64,000 nucleotides of DNA from an uncultured Treponema sp. (lineage in GTDB: Bacteria > Spirochaetota > Spirochaetia > Treponematales > Treponemataceae). Of this stretch, positions 8,442 to 18,899 are shown one piece after another. The translations under genes were made by a program, and so were the position numbers. Under the pieces are notes generated by a model, which searched no databases, was not told the DNA's origin, and saw only the letters and a program-made list of their open reading frames with translations. Each line of letters starts with the position of its first letter. Position 1 is the stretch's first letter. The stretch lies in the NCBI GenBank assembly GCA_949299755.1, contig CASGBA010000006.1, positions 62,001-126,000 of the forward strand. Reading direction: 5' to 3'.

Positions 8442-10507
8442 GTATCAATTCCCAGCTCCATTTGCATATTGTTACCGGATTTTTTACCGGAAGATAAAAG
8501 GGCTTTATCTGTTTTTTTTTCGGAAGAAGACACAGTTTTCTCCGCTTTTTTCACAAGTTCCAAAAAATCATTTTCACTTAAAACAGGGATTCCCAGTTCC
8601 GCGGCCCGTTTGTTTTTTGAAGAGCCGGATTCAGGATTATTCGTAACAAGATAAGACAGATCTTTTGTGACGGAGCTTTTAGCCTGCCCTCCCAAATCCC
8701 GGATGAGTTTTTCGGCCTCCTGTCTTTTCATGGACAAAAGCTCACCGGTAAAGCAAAAACTTTTACCCAAAAAAGCTCCTCCGGCCGTAACAGGAGTTGT
8801 AATTGTTATGCCGGAAACTTCAACAACCTTTTCCATTTCTGGCCGGAGTTTTTTTAATGCCGAAAACAAATCTCCGGCCAGAACCGGCCCGAACTGGTAA
8901 ACGGCCGCGAAATCCTCAGCGGAAGCATTGAAAAATTTGTCCAGGCTGTCGAACCCTGACTGCACAAGTTTGTCGGTCATCGTCTCGCCTATGCCTTCAA
9001 TGTCAAAGCCGGCAATAAAAGCGGACAGGGATATTTTCTTTTTCGAGTGGAGGGAACGGAGAACCTTCGCCGCACTGATTTTCCCCATTCTGTCTATATC
9101 CGCAAGCTGTTCCACAGTCAAAGTATACAAGTCACTTATAGAACGTACCATGCCCTTTTCAAAAAGCCGCCGCAGTAAATTTTCGCCGAAATCCCGAACC
9201 GATAAAACCGAAATCCATTTTTCAAGTCTGTGCAGAATAAGTTTCGGACATTCGTCGTTCGGACAATAAAGACGTGTTCCCTCATTACACAATTCAGTCT
9301 GGCACACAGAGCATTTTTCCGGTACCGGTATTTCCGACGCATCGGGGGGATTTTCCACCAAGGCTATTATCTTGGGTATTATTTCCCCGCGTTTTGTGAC
9401 AAGCACATGGCTACCGATTTTCAAGCCCAGATCTGAAATTATATTTGGGTTAGCAAGACTGGCCCGGCGCACGGTTGTGCCGGCAAGACGCACAGGATCT
9501 ATCTTCGCCACTGGAGTATAGGTAGCCCCGGACTCACTCCATTCCACCTCCCTTAAAACACTTACAGCCTCCTCAAGACTGAATTTGAATGCGATTTGCT
9601 TTTCAGGACGGGAACGGCTTAAATCGGCGGGATCAATTTCCATACCCTTTACAACAAGACCGTCAATATCATAATCAAGGGACGGCCTTATTTCCATAAC
9701 GTGGGAACGGTAATTCACAACATCCTCCGCTCCGCCGCACACCTTAAATGGCACTGTTGTAAAACCACAACCGGCAAGCCAGTTTATCTTTTCCATTTCG
9801 TCCGCAAAGGGGGAGTAACCTGTAAAGGGACTTCCGGGCATACCGGAGGCGGCGTCATAGCAGATAACGGTAAGCTTGGAACAATCCGCCCCGTCCTTCC
9901 TTTTCATCAAGCCGTTGGCCGCATTTCTGCAATTCGCCTTATCGCTGAAAAAACCGCGGTGGACGGAACGGGTCATAATCACTTCGCCGCGGACTCCACC
10001 GCTGAAAGGATGCATACCCGTGGGACCGTATTCACCGGGAAGTGTTTTTACCACACCGGCCATCTGGGAAACGTTGAAGGTGATATCATCCCCTATCCGT
10101 CCGTCCCCCCTCGTCACACCTTTTATGAATTCGCCATTTTCATATTGAAGCTCGATGCTGGCTCCGTCCAGTTTATATTCCACAATGAATTCGGAGAACT
10201 TCATCTTTGCCGCCCAGGCGTAGAATTCACCGGGATCCGCCGCCTTATCCTGACTTCCCATGGGAATCAGATGGTACTCTTTCGGGAATCCGTCTCCGGC
10301 TTCCGAATTAATTTCAGAGAACAGCGGATTTTCCGGATCCAGCTCCCTTAATTTATCCCACAGCGAATCGAACTCAGAATCCGTGATTTCCGGAACCCCG
10401 TTGTAATAAAGCTGCTGATGATGTCTTATAAGTTTTTCCAGAGCCCGGGCATTGTCCGGTATACGGAAAACCATGTCTTTTTTCTGTCCGTCTTTACTGT
10501 CAGCCAA
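8438..10507 (-). CDS. ligA: NAD-dependent DNA ligase
   Basis: LigA seals nicks in DNA using NAD+. In order it shows an N-terminal Ia domain (YYNGVPEITDSEFDSLWDKL), the adenylation site YKLDGAS with the catalytic lysine, TRGDGRIGDDIT, RGEV, the OB fold, a four-cysteine zinc site (CSVC...CPNDEC), helix-hairpin-helix segments and a C-terminal BRCT domain (FCFTGELLSMKRQEAEKLI), then a charged tail of about 30 residues. A TTG start at 10507 is preferred because it sits five bases after GGAGGA; no ATG nearby has such a site. The adenylation domain is more divergent than usual (YHLIPMGSQDK where HxxPMLSL is common). Confidence 0.95.
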   Translation of the reverse strand: MADSKDGQKKDMVFRIPDNARALEKLIRHHQQLYYNGVPEITDSEFDSLWDKLRELDPENPLFSEINSEAGDGFPKEYHLIPMGSQDKAADPGEFYAWAAKMKFSEFIVEYKLDGASIELQYENGEFIKGVTRGDGRIGDDITFNVSQMAGVVKTLPGEYGPTGMHPFSGGVRGEVIMTRSVHRGFFSDKANCRNAANGLMKRKDGADCSKLTVICYDAASGMPGSPFTGYSPFADEMEKINWLAGCGFTTVPFKVCGGAEDVVNYRSHVMEIRPSLDYDIDGLVVKGMEIDPADLSRSRPEKQIAFKFSLEEAVSVLREVEWSESGATYTPVAKIDPVRLAGTTVRRASLANPNIISDLGLKIGSHVLVTKRGEIIPKIIALVENPPDASEIPVPEKCSVCQTELCNEGTRLYCPNDECPKLILHRLEKWISVLSVRDFGENLLRRLFEKGMVRSISDLYTLTVEQLADIDRMGKISAAKVLRSLHSKKKISLSAFIAGFDIEGIGETMTDKLVQSGFDSLDKFFNASAEDFAAVYQFGPVLAGDLFSALKKLRPEMEKVVEVSGITITTPVTAGGAFLGKSFCFTGELLSMKRQEAEKLIRDLGGQAKSSVTKDLSYLVTNNPESGSSKNKRAAELGIPVLSENDFLELVKKAEKTVSSSEKKTDKALLSSGKKSGNNMQMELGIDT

Positions 10508-10521
10508 AGGTTCCTCCAATA

Positions 10522-11259
10522 TCAGTTACCGGTTTCTTCCGGGCGTTTTTTTCTGAACACCAACTCGTATATACCATGACTTTGTGCCTTGCCTTTTTTT
10601 TCAAAGGCCGTTTCAGGCCGCCAGACCTGGGCAGGGGCGAAACCGTCATAAACATTTTCCAGCAAAGGGGAAGCGGAAAGCTCCGAACAGGCTTCCTCTC
10701 CATAAGACTGCCAGTCTGTAGCCATAAACAGGTATCCGCCTGGTGCCATTTTTCTGGCGATTAAATCTGTCCTGGGTCTTATCATGAGCCGCCTTTTATG
10801 ATGGCGTTTTTTAGGCCAGGGATCGGGGAAAAAAACATGAAAGGCGGAAACAGAGTCATCGGGTATCATATTTTCGAGAATACTTATGGCATCGTATTCA
10901 ATAATCCGTAGATTTGAAAGCCCGAGCCTTTCTATTTCACCAAGGAGTTTCCCAACGCCCGGTTTATGAACCTCAATACCTATGTAATTTTTTTCTGGAT
11001 TTTCAGCGGCTATCATGGCTGTAGCCCGCCCCATTCCAAACCCTATTTCAATTACAACAGGATTCACATTTTCAAAGACATCGGTGAAATTGATTATTGA
11101 ATTCTGAAAGGGTATACACCACCGGGCGGAATGGACGGCATAAGATTTTTTCTGGGCTTCCGTCATTCTTCCGGTTCTAAGAACGTAGGTATGGATGTGG
11201 CGCATATTGTTTTCCGCCATGCCTGCCGGTAGCGGTTCACTATGTTCATTCATCTGCAT
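10522..11259 (-). CDS. trmB: tRNA (guanine-N7-)-methyltransferase
   Basis: TrmB methylates G46 in the variable loop of tRNA using S-adenosylmethionine. The SAM motif [15 protein letters not shown] is followed by [15 protein letters not shown] and the family signature [19 protein letters not shown]. The product is about 245 residues, slightly longer than average at the N-terminus. Three ATGs lie close together (11265, 11259, 11253). I chose the middle one by spacing to a weak AGG. All of them overlap the 3' end of the upstream lipoprotein gene, so the two are coupled. Confidence 0.95.
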   Translation of the reverse strand: MQMNEHSEPLPAGMAENNMRHIHTYVLRTGRMTEAQKKSYAVHSARWCIPFQNSIINFTDVFENVNPVVIEIGFGMGRATAMIAAENPEKNYIGIEVHKPGVGKLLGEIERLGLSNLRIIEYDAISILENMIPDDSVSAFHVFFPDPWPKKRHHKRRLMIRPRTDLIARKMAPGGYLFMATDWQSYGEEACSELSASPLLENVYDGFAPAQVWRPETAFEKKGKAQSHGIYELVFRKKRPEETGN

Positions 11260-12028
11260 TATCATAACCTAAAGAAACGGGAAACAACAATACCCCCGCG
11301 GATCCGGAATTATTTCCGGCATAACACTGTACACTTCTCAATCTGGAAACAAATTCCTTTCCGGCGGATTTTAATTCTTTTTCCAACATTGAAAAAGGAA
11401 CGGAGGCAACCCTGCCGTTGAATAAATCCGGGGAAACAAAAAAACTGTAAAAAGGCATTCCCTCGCCGTCAAGAAGAAAAAGCACAATCACCGTAAAATC
11501 CCCGGGAGATTCCGGAACCGTGATAAAAATTTCCTTGTTCCCGGAATCATCCACGGACAAGGAGACAGGAGCGACCTCAGGAAAAACGGTCTTTTCCAGT
11601 GAGAAAGATGAGGAAGCCTCATTCCCGGCTAAATCCCGGACAATCAGGTAATAGGAACCTTCCGGGAAAAAAAATCCCTCTCCGGAATAAACAGGAGAAA
11701 GGGAGGGATTCCCTATCCACAGGGAATCTTTCTTTTTACCAGCCGGGGAAACCACGACAGCTTCCAAAGCCGGCAAATTCCACTCTATTCCGGTTCCTGT
11801 ATGGGTAACGGTCATGGAACCGAAATTCCCGGGATCGGCACCGCTTTTAAATAAAACAAAAACAGAAAGCTTTTCCGAGAAATTTCCAGAACTGTCCTGC
11901 ACCGACAGGATGCGTACATCGGAACGGAGAATTTCGGGGTTATCGGCTGCACAACCGGAAAAAAACAAAAAAAACACCGAAACCAGCGAAAAGAGATACC
12001 AATATTTCCCGGACATAAATTGATTCAT
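11246..12028 (-). CDS. Putative lipoprotein of unknown function
   Basis: The 260-residue product starts with a lipoprotein signal (hydrophobic run ending in FFSGC, Cys about residue 26). The mature part contains segments such as [20 protein letters not shown] and [18 protein letters not shown], which resemble beta-sandwich modules like those of Ig-like or big-domain proteins. No enzyme motif is seen. It starts one base after the stop of the HATPase-like gene and overlaps trmB, so it is an internal gene of that operon. Confidence 0.75.
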   Translation of the reverse strand: MNQFMSGKYWYLFSLVSVFFLFFSGCAADNPEILRSDVRILSVQDSSGNFSEKLSVFVLFKSGADPGNFGSMTVTHTGTGIEWNLPALEAVVVSPAGKKKDSLWIGNPSLSPVYSGEGFFFPEGSYYLIVRDLAGNEASSSFSLEKTVFPEVAPVSLSVDDSGNKEIFITVPESPGDFTVIVLFLLDGEGMPFYSFFVSPDLFNGRVASVPFSMLEKELKSAGKEFVSRLRSVQCYAGNNSGSAGVLLFPVSLGYDNADE

Positions 12029-12029
12029 T

Positions 12030-13196
12030 TTAAAATACGAAGGAAAGATTTATAACCGTAAGATCCGAATCCCTGAATTGATTTGCGTTGGATTCAAAAC
12101 GAACATTAACTTTGTCGCATGCTTCACTTAAATACGAAAGATAATACATGCCTAAACCTGTGTCTTCCCCTCCTTCGGGGATTTCCTTGTAAAAGTCAAT
12201 CAGAGATTTTTTCTTCAGGTCGGCATTTTTTTTGTCGTTGATACTTTCTTTTACGGCTTCACTCTGCTCTTCCTTATTGTACAGGGTTATTTGCAATTTC
12301 CCCTGGGTTCCTATGGAAGTGCTTCCCCCGCCTAATTTCCATGACAGGAATACGAGCTCATGTTTACGCTCCAGCTCACTGACAACTTTTTTCCGGATAT
12401 TAGGATCAAACATAATTGTATTCATATCCAGGGAACCCTTATACATGGCTTTGGCTTCTTTCCGTATATTCGAGTTCTCCGCATTAATTACAAGTTCCAT
12501 CAACATCAATGAAATATATTCAGCTATCTTTGCCTTATCCATATATTCCGTGAGACTGGAACGGATTGTTTTCAAAATGCTGTCAAAATTCGGGGCATCT
12601 TTGAATTTCGTGATGATGAACCACACAAAAGGCCTCAAATTCATCAGGAATTTCTCGCTCAGCAAAAGCTGGATGTTTTTCTCTTCCGGAAGCAGGGATG
12701 TGTTTTTATTTATAAAATTATATAGAGGGGAAAGGATTTCCCTCCGGGTTTCGTGTATAAACTGCTCATTTTTCACAAGGACAGAACGGAGGAAATTCTC
12801 TTTTATACGGGTTTTTTCGTCTATAATATTGGCCGGATTCAGCCGGTTCCATTTCTTTATGACATCGCTGGCAAGAACCTGATGGAAAATGTAATTATCA
12901 TACTGCCTGTACAAAACAGAATAAACTATCAGTTTGGATAAATCCATGATTTCCTGTCTTGACGACACAAATTCCGGCTTGGAAATCTCTATTTTTGAAA
13001 TATAGTCTATCAATAAAAGCCTTTGGATTGAAGCGGGAGAAAATTCATCCAAGGAAATTCCGTATTCTTCCACATTGTCCGCGAGTTTAAACCTTAGAAG
13101 CTTTTTATTCTGCCGGATAAAGAACGAAGATCCTTCCTGAGTAAGGATAATCTTCAAAGGCAGACTTAAAATACTTTTTCTCTCCCCGGATGCCAT
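12030..13196 (-). CDS. HATPase-fold (histidine-kinase-like ATPase) protein, function unknown
   Basis: The 388-residue cytoplasmic protein has no membrane helix. Its C-terminal third shows an N-box-like ELVINAENSNIRKEA and a later GLGMYYLSYLSEACDKVNVRF, which resemble the ATP-binding boxes of the GHKL/histidine kinase fold. There is no dimerisation-phosphoacceptor histidine motif. It could be a phosphatase regulator or anti-sigma-like ATPase rather than a kinase; the assignment rests on motif spacing only. The start follows GGAGG. It is the first gene of the operon with the lipoprotein, trmB and ligA. Confidence 0.6.
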   Translation of the reverse strand: MASGERKSILSLPLKIILTQEGSSFFIRQNKKLLRFKLADNVEEYGISLDEFSPASIQRLLLIDYISKIEISKPEFVSSRQEIMDLSKLIVYSVLYRQYDNYIFHQVLASDVIKKWNRLNPANIIDEKTRIKENFLRSVLVKNEQFIHETRREILSPLYNFINKNTSLLPEEKNIQLLLSEKFLMNLRPFVWFIITKFKDAPNFDSILKTIRSSLTEYMDKAKIAEYISLMLMELVINAENSNIRKEAKAMYKGSLDMNTIMFDPNIRKKVVSELERKHELVFLSWKLGGGSTSIGTQGKLQITLYNKEEQSEAVKESINDKKNADLKKKSLIDFYKEIPEGGEDTGLGMYYLSYLSEACDKVNVRFESNANQFRDSDLTVINLSFVF

Positions 13197-13257
13197 TAAT
13201 CCTCCAGTCTAATAGGTTATATACTAAAAACTCAATTTATGCAACTTTTATTTTTGC

Positions 13258-13286
13258 TTGACAATAACCCTTTATCGGCATATTTT
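13258..13286 (+). promoter_or_regulatory. Sigma-70-type promoter for the membrane protein and dinB
   Basis: TTGACA (13258-13263), a spacer of exactly 17 bases and TATTTT (13281-13286) lie 38 bases before the ATG of the downstream gene. Confidence 0.8.
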
Positions 13287-13323
13287 AAATAAAATTGGAA
13301 ATATATTGAAATAAGCCGTAACA

Positions 13324-15498
13324 ATGTTCTTATTGGTGATTTTATCCTTTCTTCTGTATTTTTTTTGCCCGCCGGTTTACGGCGCGGAAAATGAAATCAT
13401 GCCCTTCGGGGAACAAAAAGGCTTTAATTTTGTAATAGCTGTACCAGAAACCCCGGGAAATTCCAATTCCGTCCATTTTTCACAGGCTGTTTCCTTTTTC
13501 AGTGAGGCTGAAAAAAACGGGAAGCTGCCGGATGCAAGAATTTCCGTTATTTTGTCCAAAAATGATTATTCCCGGCTTCCTGATACCCTGCGCCCGGCCA
13601 CACCGGAGGGAGCGGCGGGGATAATTTCCCTCTTGGAGCAGGATTCTTCCGGTCTGGTAATCCTTATCTTGCCGGAAGAAGAACCAGGCGTGACCACAGT
13701 AAAATGCGGGGTAAAATACGAAACATCCCCGCCTGAATTGCTGACCGCAGTGGTCAAGGCCATGGATGAAAGCGGTATAAACTGGAACCTTGAGGAAAAC
13801 AGACTTGAGCTGTACAGAATCGGATGGATAAGGGAAAACCATATTTTGTCCGCCTATTTAAACGGCGGAATACCCGCTGTGGCCATCTGCACCGGAGAGG
13901 ACATTTCCTCCGTTTTGCTCCGTACAGTGGAAATACTTTCCACAAGCAAAGGGACGCCTGTATTTTCAGACCATCATTACATACTGCTGACAATCCCTGA
14001 AATAATGCGTACAACCTTGTATAAGATTTCCCGGTTTGTGTACAGGAACATAAACTTCCCGCCGGACAACAGGCAAACAGAAACAGGCAAGGACGAATCA
14101 TTCAACGGACAGATTTATCCAGAAGGACGTTTTTTCCTCGTAGGAGAAGGGCTTCTGGTAGCCGTTGTTATTTTCTGTTCCTCTGTATTTTTGTTTTACC
14201 TGTGTTTGCTCTCGTTTTTACATCCGGAAACAAGAAGAAAGAAACGCAAGGAACTGCTTCTGGTACTTCCCTATCCCTTTTTATATTCAGCATTCAATAT
14301 AATGGCCCTTTATGCGGGGGAACAAACAGCATCCTTTCTTTTTTCTGTCCGTTTTGGAAAACCCGATGCCTGGATACTTCTTCCCCGGGCAGCTTTTTTT
14401 ACAAAATTAAGCATTACATTTCTACTTACGGCCTCGTTTACAGCCATAAAAAACTCCTTCCTTTTTCCAAGGAATCCGCAGATTTTAGGATATATTGCCG
14501 CCCTTTCAAGTTTTGTGAATATTTTCATTTTCTCCGTCATTGAATTTTCCCTGGCCCCTTATTTCATACTATGCTTTTTATTCGCTTTGATTTGTGTATA
14601 CTCAAAAAATAAAATACTGCAAATTATTTTCACGATTTTATACGCATCTGTTTTTTTACATTTTTATATCCAGATTTTCCAAAGGAACACAGCGGCCCTT
14701 TCTATGTTGTACAACGGTACAAACGGATGGAATATTTGGACAGCATTCTTTGCGGTTCCAATACAGCTTATGATTTCCCGAATAATTATTAACAGAAGCC
14801 ATACTACCGGTATAGCAGGGAAACCGCCTGGATCCGCATTCACTATGGAAATTCAGCTCACAAGGATATTCAAAACAGACAAAAAGCTGAGAATATATAT
14901 ACCAGTTCTACCGGTCTTCGCTTTTTTCCTCGTTCTCGTTTCAATTTCAACAGTTTTTTTCGCCCGGGGATGGAGCGACAAAAAACCGCTTAGAATAACC
15001 TTGGATCAAAGTATAACAGATGAGGGTATACATATTAAAACAGACGGACCCGCTAATCCGGGGAAACTCCGATTTAAGGAAACCATAAACAATAACCTGC
15101 CGCCTTTTTCGGACATTACCCCGGAAGATCTGCTGGATGTAAATTTCACATCTCGAATGTTTTTGGACAGAAAAGTATATGAACTTATAGTACGTCCTGA
15201 GATACCGGCAAGAAGGATAGACGTTTTGATTTCGGCGCCGGAAGGGATTGCCGTACAAACCGCATCCCTTCCATTTAAATTTGAGGAAGGGGGATCTTCC
15301 GCACTTTTTACATCAGGAGAGAATCCCGATGTGCCGCTACACGTCAACTTTATAACAGGAAACACAGGGACGCTTTATGCGGAAATTTCTTTTTGGAGCA
15401 TTGAAAATCCATACGGTTTTGTAATAGATCAAAGCGACATAATCACTGAGCCTCTTTTGTTTGTACGCCATAAAATAACACTGACAGACGGAGATTAG
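13324..15498 (+). CDS. Large multi-pass membrane protein, function unknown
   Basis: The 724-residue product has a signal peptide (to about VYGAEN, residue 23), an exported domain of roughly 250 residues, about seven or eight membrane helices between residues 275 and 510, another at about 531-550 (PVLPVFAFFLVLVSISTVFF), and a C-terminal exported domain of about 170 residues. The layout recalls membrane-bound peptidase-like or GPI-transamidase-like proteins, but I see no metal-binding motif. The ribosome site is weak, but the promoter just upstream supports the start. Two bases separate its stop from dinB. Confidence 0.75.
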   Translation: MFLLVILSFLLYFFCPPVYGAENEIMPFGEQKGFNFVIAVPETPGNSNSVHFSQAVSFFSEAEKNGKLPDARISVILSKNDYSRLPDTLRPATPEGAAGIISLLEQDSSGLVILILPEEEPGVTTVKCGVKYETSPPELLTAVVKAMDESGINWNLEENRLELYRIGWIRENHILSAYLNGGIPAVAICTGEDISSVLLRTVEILSTSKGTPVFSDHHYILLTIPEIMRTTLYKISRFVYRNINFPPDNRQTETGKDESFNGQIYPEGRFFLVGEGLLVAVVIFCSSVFLFYLCLLSFLHPETRRKKRKELLLVLPYPFLYSAFNIMALYAGEQTASFLFSVRFGKPDAWILLPRAAFFTKLSITFLLTASFTAIKNSFLFPRNPQILGYIAALSSFVNIFIFSVIEFSLAPYFILCFLFALICVYSKNKILQIIFTILYASVFLHFYIQIFQRNTAALSMLYNGTNGWNIWTAFFAVPIQLMISRIIINRSHTTGIAGKPPGSAFTMEIQLTRIFKTDKKLRIYIPVLPVFAFFLVLVSISTVFFARGWSDKKPLRITLDQSITDEGIHIKTDGPANPGKLRFKETINNNLPPFSDITPEDLLDVNFTSRMFLDRKVYELIVRPEIPARRIDVLISAPEGIAVQTASLPFKFEEGGSSALFTSGENPDVPLHVNFITGNTGTLYAEISFWSIENPYGFVIDQSDIITEPLLFVRHKITLTDGD

Positions 15499-15500
15499 GA

Positions 15501-16697
15501 ATGTCCCCTCCCCCTTATTTTTTCCATGTGGACTTGGACGCTTTTTTCGCTTCCGTGGAACAACTGGATCATCCGGAATACAGGGGAAAACCTGTGATTG
15601 TTTCCGGGATGGGGAAAAGAGGTGTCGTTTCAACTTGCTCTTATGAAGCACGACGGTTCGGGGTTCACTCCGCCATGCCAAAACTAAAAGCCATGCAATT
15701 GTGTCCGCATGGAATTTTTCTTCCTTCGAATATGCCCCGTTATTATGAAAAATCAAAAGAAGTGATGGAAATATTCTGCCGTTATTCCTCCGATGTGCAA
15801 CGGATGTCGGTAGATGAAGCTTTCCTGGATATGACTGGAACTGAAAAACTGTTCGGTCCGGTGGAAGAAAGCGCAAGAAAATTAAAAAAGGAAATTTTTT
15901 CCGGAACAGGACTGTCCGTATCAGTGGGGGTGGCCCAAAATAAATACATCGCGAAAATCGCTTCCGGATTCAGTAAACCAGATGGACTGACAATAGTTTT
16001 GGACAAGGACGTAAAAGCTTTTATGGAATCCCTTCCCTTGAAAGATCTGTGGGGTGTGGGAAAAAAAACAAGGGAAAGACTGGAAAGCGCCGGTTTGAAG
16101 GACACAAAAACCATTGCCAACGTATCGGAAAATTTATTGAAAAGTCTTTTAGGGGAAGCATCCGGCCACTTTTTGTATTCAGCGGTAAGGGGGATAGATC
16201 CTGGATTCTTTTCAAACGTTCCGGCGGAAAAATCCATAAGCAACGAAAAAACCTTTGAGCATGACATATACGATTACGATATCCTTGAAAACATTCTCTT
16301 TGATTTATCACAGGAATTGAGTTACAGAATGTTTGAAGAGAATGTTACGTCACGTACAGTGAATATAAAAATCCGTTACGGGGATTTTAGAACTGTATCC
16401 GCACAAGCAACAGTGGATGATCCGGTAAATGATTCCCAGGATCTTTTCCAAAGATTGAAAATGCTTTTGGCAAAAAAATACGAGAAAGGAAACCCCGTAA
16501 GGCTTTTGGGGGCAGGATTGCAAAACATAACCCAGGGACGTTTCCCCGCGCAAAAAGAACTTTTTGAATCCGGCAGGGAAAAAAAACGTTCTGTGGAGGA
16601 AGCTGTTTATAATTTAACTAAAAAAATGGGGAAAAAAATCGTCACCAAGGCAAGGCAGCTCAACACACACGCTGATACGGATGACAAAAAATATTAA
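15501..16697 (+). CDS. dinB: DNA polymerase IV (Y-family)
   Basis: DinB is an error-prone polymerase that copies past DNA damage. The palm carries the catalytic acids in FHVDLDAFFASVEQ and RMSVDEAFLDMTG. The steric region STCSYEARRFGVHSAMP is typical. A helix-hairpin-helix (LWGVGKKTRERLESAGL) and a little-finger domain follow, giving a normal 398 residues. The ribosome site (TTAGGA) lies at the stop of the preceding gene, so the two form an operon. No LexA-like box was identified upstream. Confidence 0.97.
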   Translation: MSPPPYFFHVDLDAFFASVEQLDHPEYRGKPVIVSGMGKRGVVSTCSYEARRFGVHSAMPKLKAMQLCPHGIFLPSNMPRYYEKSKEVMEIFCRYSSDVQRMSVDEAFLDMTGTEKLFGPVEESARKLKKEIFSGTGLSVSVGVAQNKYIAKIASGFSKPDGLTIVLDKDVKAFMESLPLKDLWGVGKKTRERLESAGLKDTKTIANVSENLLKSLLGEASGHFLYSAVRGIDPGFFSNVPAEKSISNEKTFEHDIYDYDILENILFDLSQELSYRMFEENVTSRTVNIKIRYGDFRTVSAQATVDDPVNDSQDLFQRLKMLLAKKYEKGNPVRLLGAGLQNITQGRFPAQKELFESGREKKRSVEEAVYNLTKKMGKKIVTKARQLNTHADTDDKKY

Positions 16698-16815
16698 CAC
16701 TTCCAATCCGATAAAAAACAAATAAAAAATCTGTCCGATCCCTGAATTCTTTGTGATTCCTGTAAAAGCTTTTCCGTGAAAACAGGTAATTTTTTTGCTG
16801 TGTTTCTTTCTCTAT

Positions 16816-18879
16816 TCATTCAAGAGGGGCAAAATACCCGCATTCATCCCTTCCGGATCTATTCATAAGATAAACTTCAACTTCGACAGGAAGGTAAGCC
16901 TCCCCGAAATTGGAAGACATCAGGGATTCAAATGAAAGGGAATAAAACCCGTTGGGGCTTTTCAAAATGTCACTGACTATCTGAGACAAACCCTCGGCCC
17001 TGTAAACATACCAGGAACCGCCGCCTGTAAAATCGGCGATGTAATTATATTCGTCAGGAAGGGAACCCTGACGCAAATTAACGGCATAAAAAACAATGCC
17101 GTTGTTCTGTAAATAAGCTGTAAGAGAGTCCAGACCGTAATGGGAAAATCCGTCGGGAGAAACTTCACCTGAAGAAAGATATATTACCGCCCGCCGCGGG
17201 GAAGCGTTTATAAGGCCATTTACCGCAAGTCTCAATCCCAAATCAAAACGCCACCGGGAAGAAGCTTCCGCCTTCGGGATAAATTCATCCCACCAGGAAT
17301 TCAGGGGATTACCGGATCCCTCCAAAACCGGAATTTCACCGGCGGAAATAACAGTCAAGGTGCCTCGTCCGCCCATAGCCTGGGAAATTTCCTGCAAGGC
17401 GGAACGGATGGCAGGAAGATACGTATCGGATCCTGCGCTGCGGTCTATAAGGACAGTGACGTCACATTCATCATTGGCAAAACCGGCCCCGGCCAACCTG
17501 AAATTGGAAGCAGGACGCTTGTCTTCTGTCAGGATAAAATTCCTGTCTTTAAGTCCGGTGATCGGATGCCGGTTTCTGTCTTCCACACGGACATCCACTG
17601 TCACGAAAGGAAATTTATCAGCATTAACTCTTTCAATTTGAACAAAAAGACCTCCTGCAAGATCACTCATTCTTGATGCTATCTGGATGCAATCCCCCTC
17701 ATAATCCGCAAGCAGGATATTGCCGTTTACATCGGGAACCGCTGTAATGATTCTTACAGGGGCATTCCCAAGATTTGCGGCATCAGATACAGCTCCGGTA
17801 ACAGGATCAATAATTACAGCCCTGTTTTTTACGGCGGCAATTAATTTCCCTCTCCAACTCCGCATGGATTCTATCCCCGGAAGGGATCCGGATGGGAGCA
17901 AGGTTGAAATATAGTTCCCGGAAGTATCAAAAGAGTAAACCGCCCCGGAAACAGAATCCGCCGTGTAAACCATCCCGTTGAGGCAAGCCACACCGGACGG
18001 GGCATAAAAACGTGGGCTTCCGGAAGTACCGTCACCAAAAGAAAACAGAGGTTCAAAACCACTGTTAAAAACAGAGATACGGGCATTACCGAAATCAGAA
18101 ACATATATATTGCCTGACTCATCTTCAGCCATATACTGGGGACCGAGGAACTGTCCCTCTCCCCTTCCCTTTGAACCGAAGAAGGAAAGATAAAATCCGT
18201 TTTTATCCAAAACGGACACCCTGTCCGCAGCAATCTCCGATACAAGGATATTCCCCCCGGAGGTATACAGAATATCAAAGGGTCTGTCGAATCCGCTGAC
18301 GGGACCCCGTACACGGGCGGTTATCATGCCATTAACGTCAAATCGGACAAGCTCATTGGAGCCATAAGCGGCAGCCCAAAAAGAGCCATCCGTCGAAGGC
18401 AACAAAGATACAGGCTGTGAAAAAAACCTGGTTTCCCCCTGCAAGGAGGATATACTTCCAGTCTCAACATATCTATCGGAAAAATCAAAGGGAGAGCGGA
18501 TGGTCCGCCTTTCCCGGACAGTTTCAATCCTGTTTTGAAGAAGTTCGGAACCGTATCCGGATTCCACTGCGAATTCCCAATGCTGCAGGGCGGTTCCTTC
18601 AGAACCGCTGCGGAAATATGCCCTGCCAAGCCAGTCAAGGATGAGAGGATTCCCCGGAACATAGGAAAGGGCTTTTTCAAAAACCATAAGGGAATCATTA
18701 AAGGAGCCCCTGTAATAAGCCTGGACACCTTTGCGGAATTCCTCCTCCGCAATCAATTTATCCGCTGAAGAAGGCTCAGGGATGGAAACCTGGGACTGGG
18801 GAAAAACCGTGAGGGCTAAAAATAATGTAAAAAAAGCAAAAAATAATTTCGGGAAATGCTTAGTAAAATCGCCTTTCAT
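16816..18879 (-). CDS. Exported TPR / NHL-repeat / von Willebrand A protein
   Basis: The 687-residue product starts with a signal peptide (to about FPQSQV, residue 30). Next come one or two TPR units (about 45-115), a beta-propeller of NHL-type repeats (about 145-385, e.g. FLGPQYMAEDESGNIYVSDF and GNARISVFNSGF), and a VWA-like domain (from about 460, VTVLIDRSAGSDTYLP, with the DxSxG metal-site variant DRSAG). It probably acts as a scaffold or binding protein in the periplasm or on the surface. It is the last gene of the galK-like/surE/TPR operon, 20 bases after the TPR gene. Confidence 0.8.
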   Translation of the reverse strand: MKGDFTKHFPKLFFAFFTLFLALTVFPQSQVSIPEPSSADKLIAEEEFRKGVQAYYRGSFNDSLMVFEKALSYVPGNPLILDWLGRAYFRSGSEGTALQHWEFAVESGYGSELLQNRIETVRERRTIRSPFDFSDRYVETGSISSLQGETRFFSQPVSLLPSTDGSFWAAAYGSNELVRFDVNGMITARVRGPVSGFDRPFDILYTSGGNILVSEIAADRVSVLDKNGFYLSFFGSKGRGEGQFLGPQYMAEDESGNIYVSDFGNARISVFNSGFEPLFSFGDGTSGSPRFYAPSGVACLNGMVYTADSVSGAVYSFDTSGNYISTLLPSGSLPGIESMRSWRGKLIAAVKNRAVIIDPVTGAVSDAANLGNAPVRIITAVPDVNGNILLADYEGDCIQIASRMSDLAGGLFVQIERVNADKFPFVTVDVRVEDRNRHPITGLKDRNFILTEDKRPASNFRLAGAGFANDECDVTVLIDRSAGSDTYLPAIRSALQEISQAMGGRGTLTVISAGEIPVLEGSGNPLNSWWDEFIPKAEASSRWRFDLGLRLAVNGLINASPRRAVIYLSSGEVSPDGFSHYGLDSLTAYLQNNGIVFYAVNLRQGSLPDEYNYIADFTGGGSWYVYRAEGLSQIVSDILKSPNGFYSLSFESLMSSNFGEAYLPVEVEVYLMNRSGRDECGYFAPLE

Positions 18880-18899
18880 ATTTTTCCGCAGCTACTCCA

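Noticed and set aside
16757-16797. CCTG...CAGG followed by T-run after dinB as a terminator
   Set aside because: The stem is broken by mismatches and a bulge; too weak to call.
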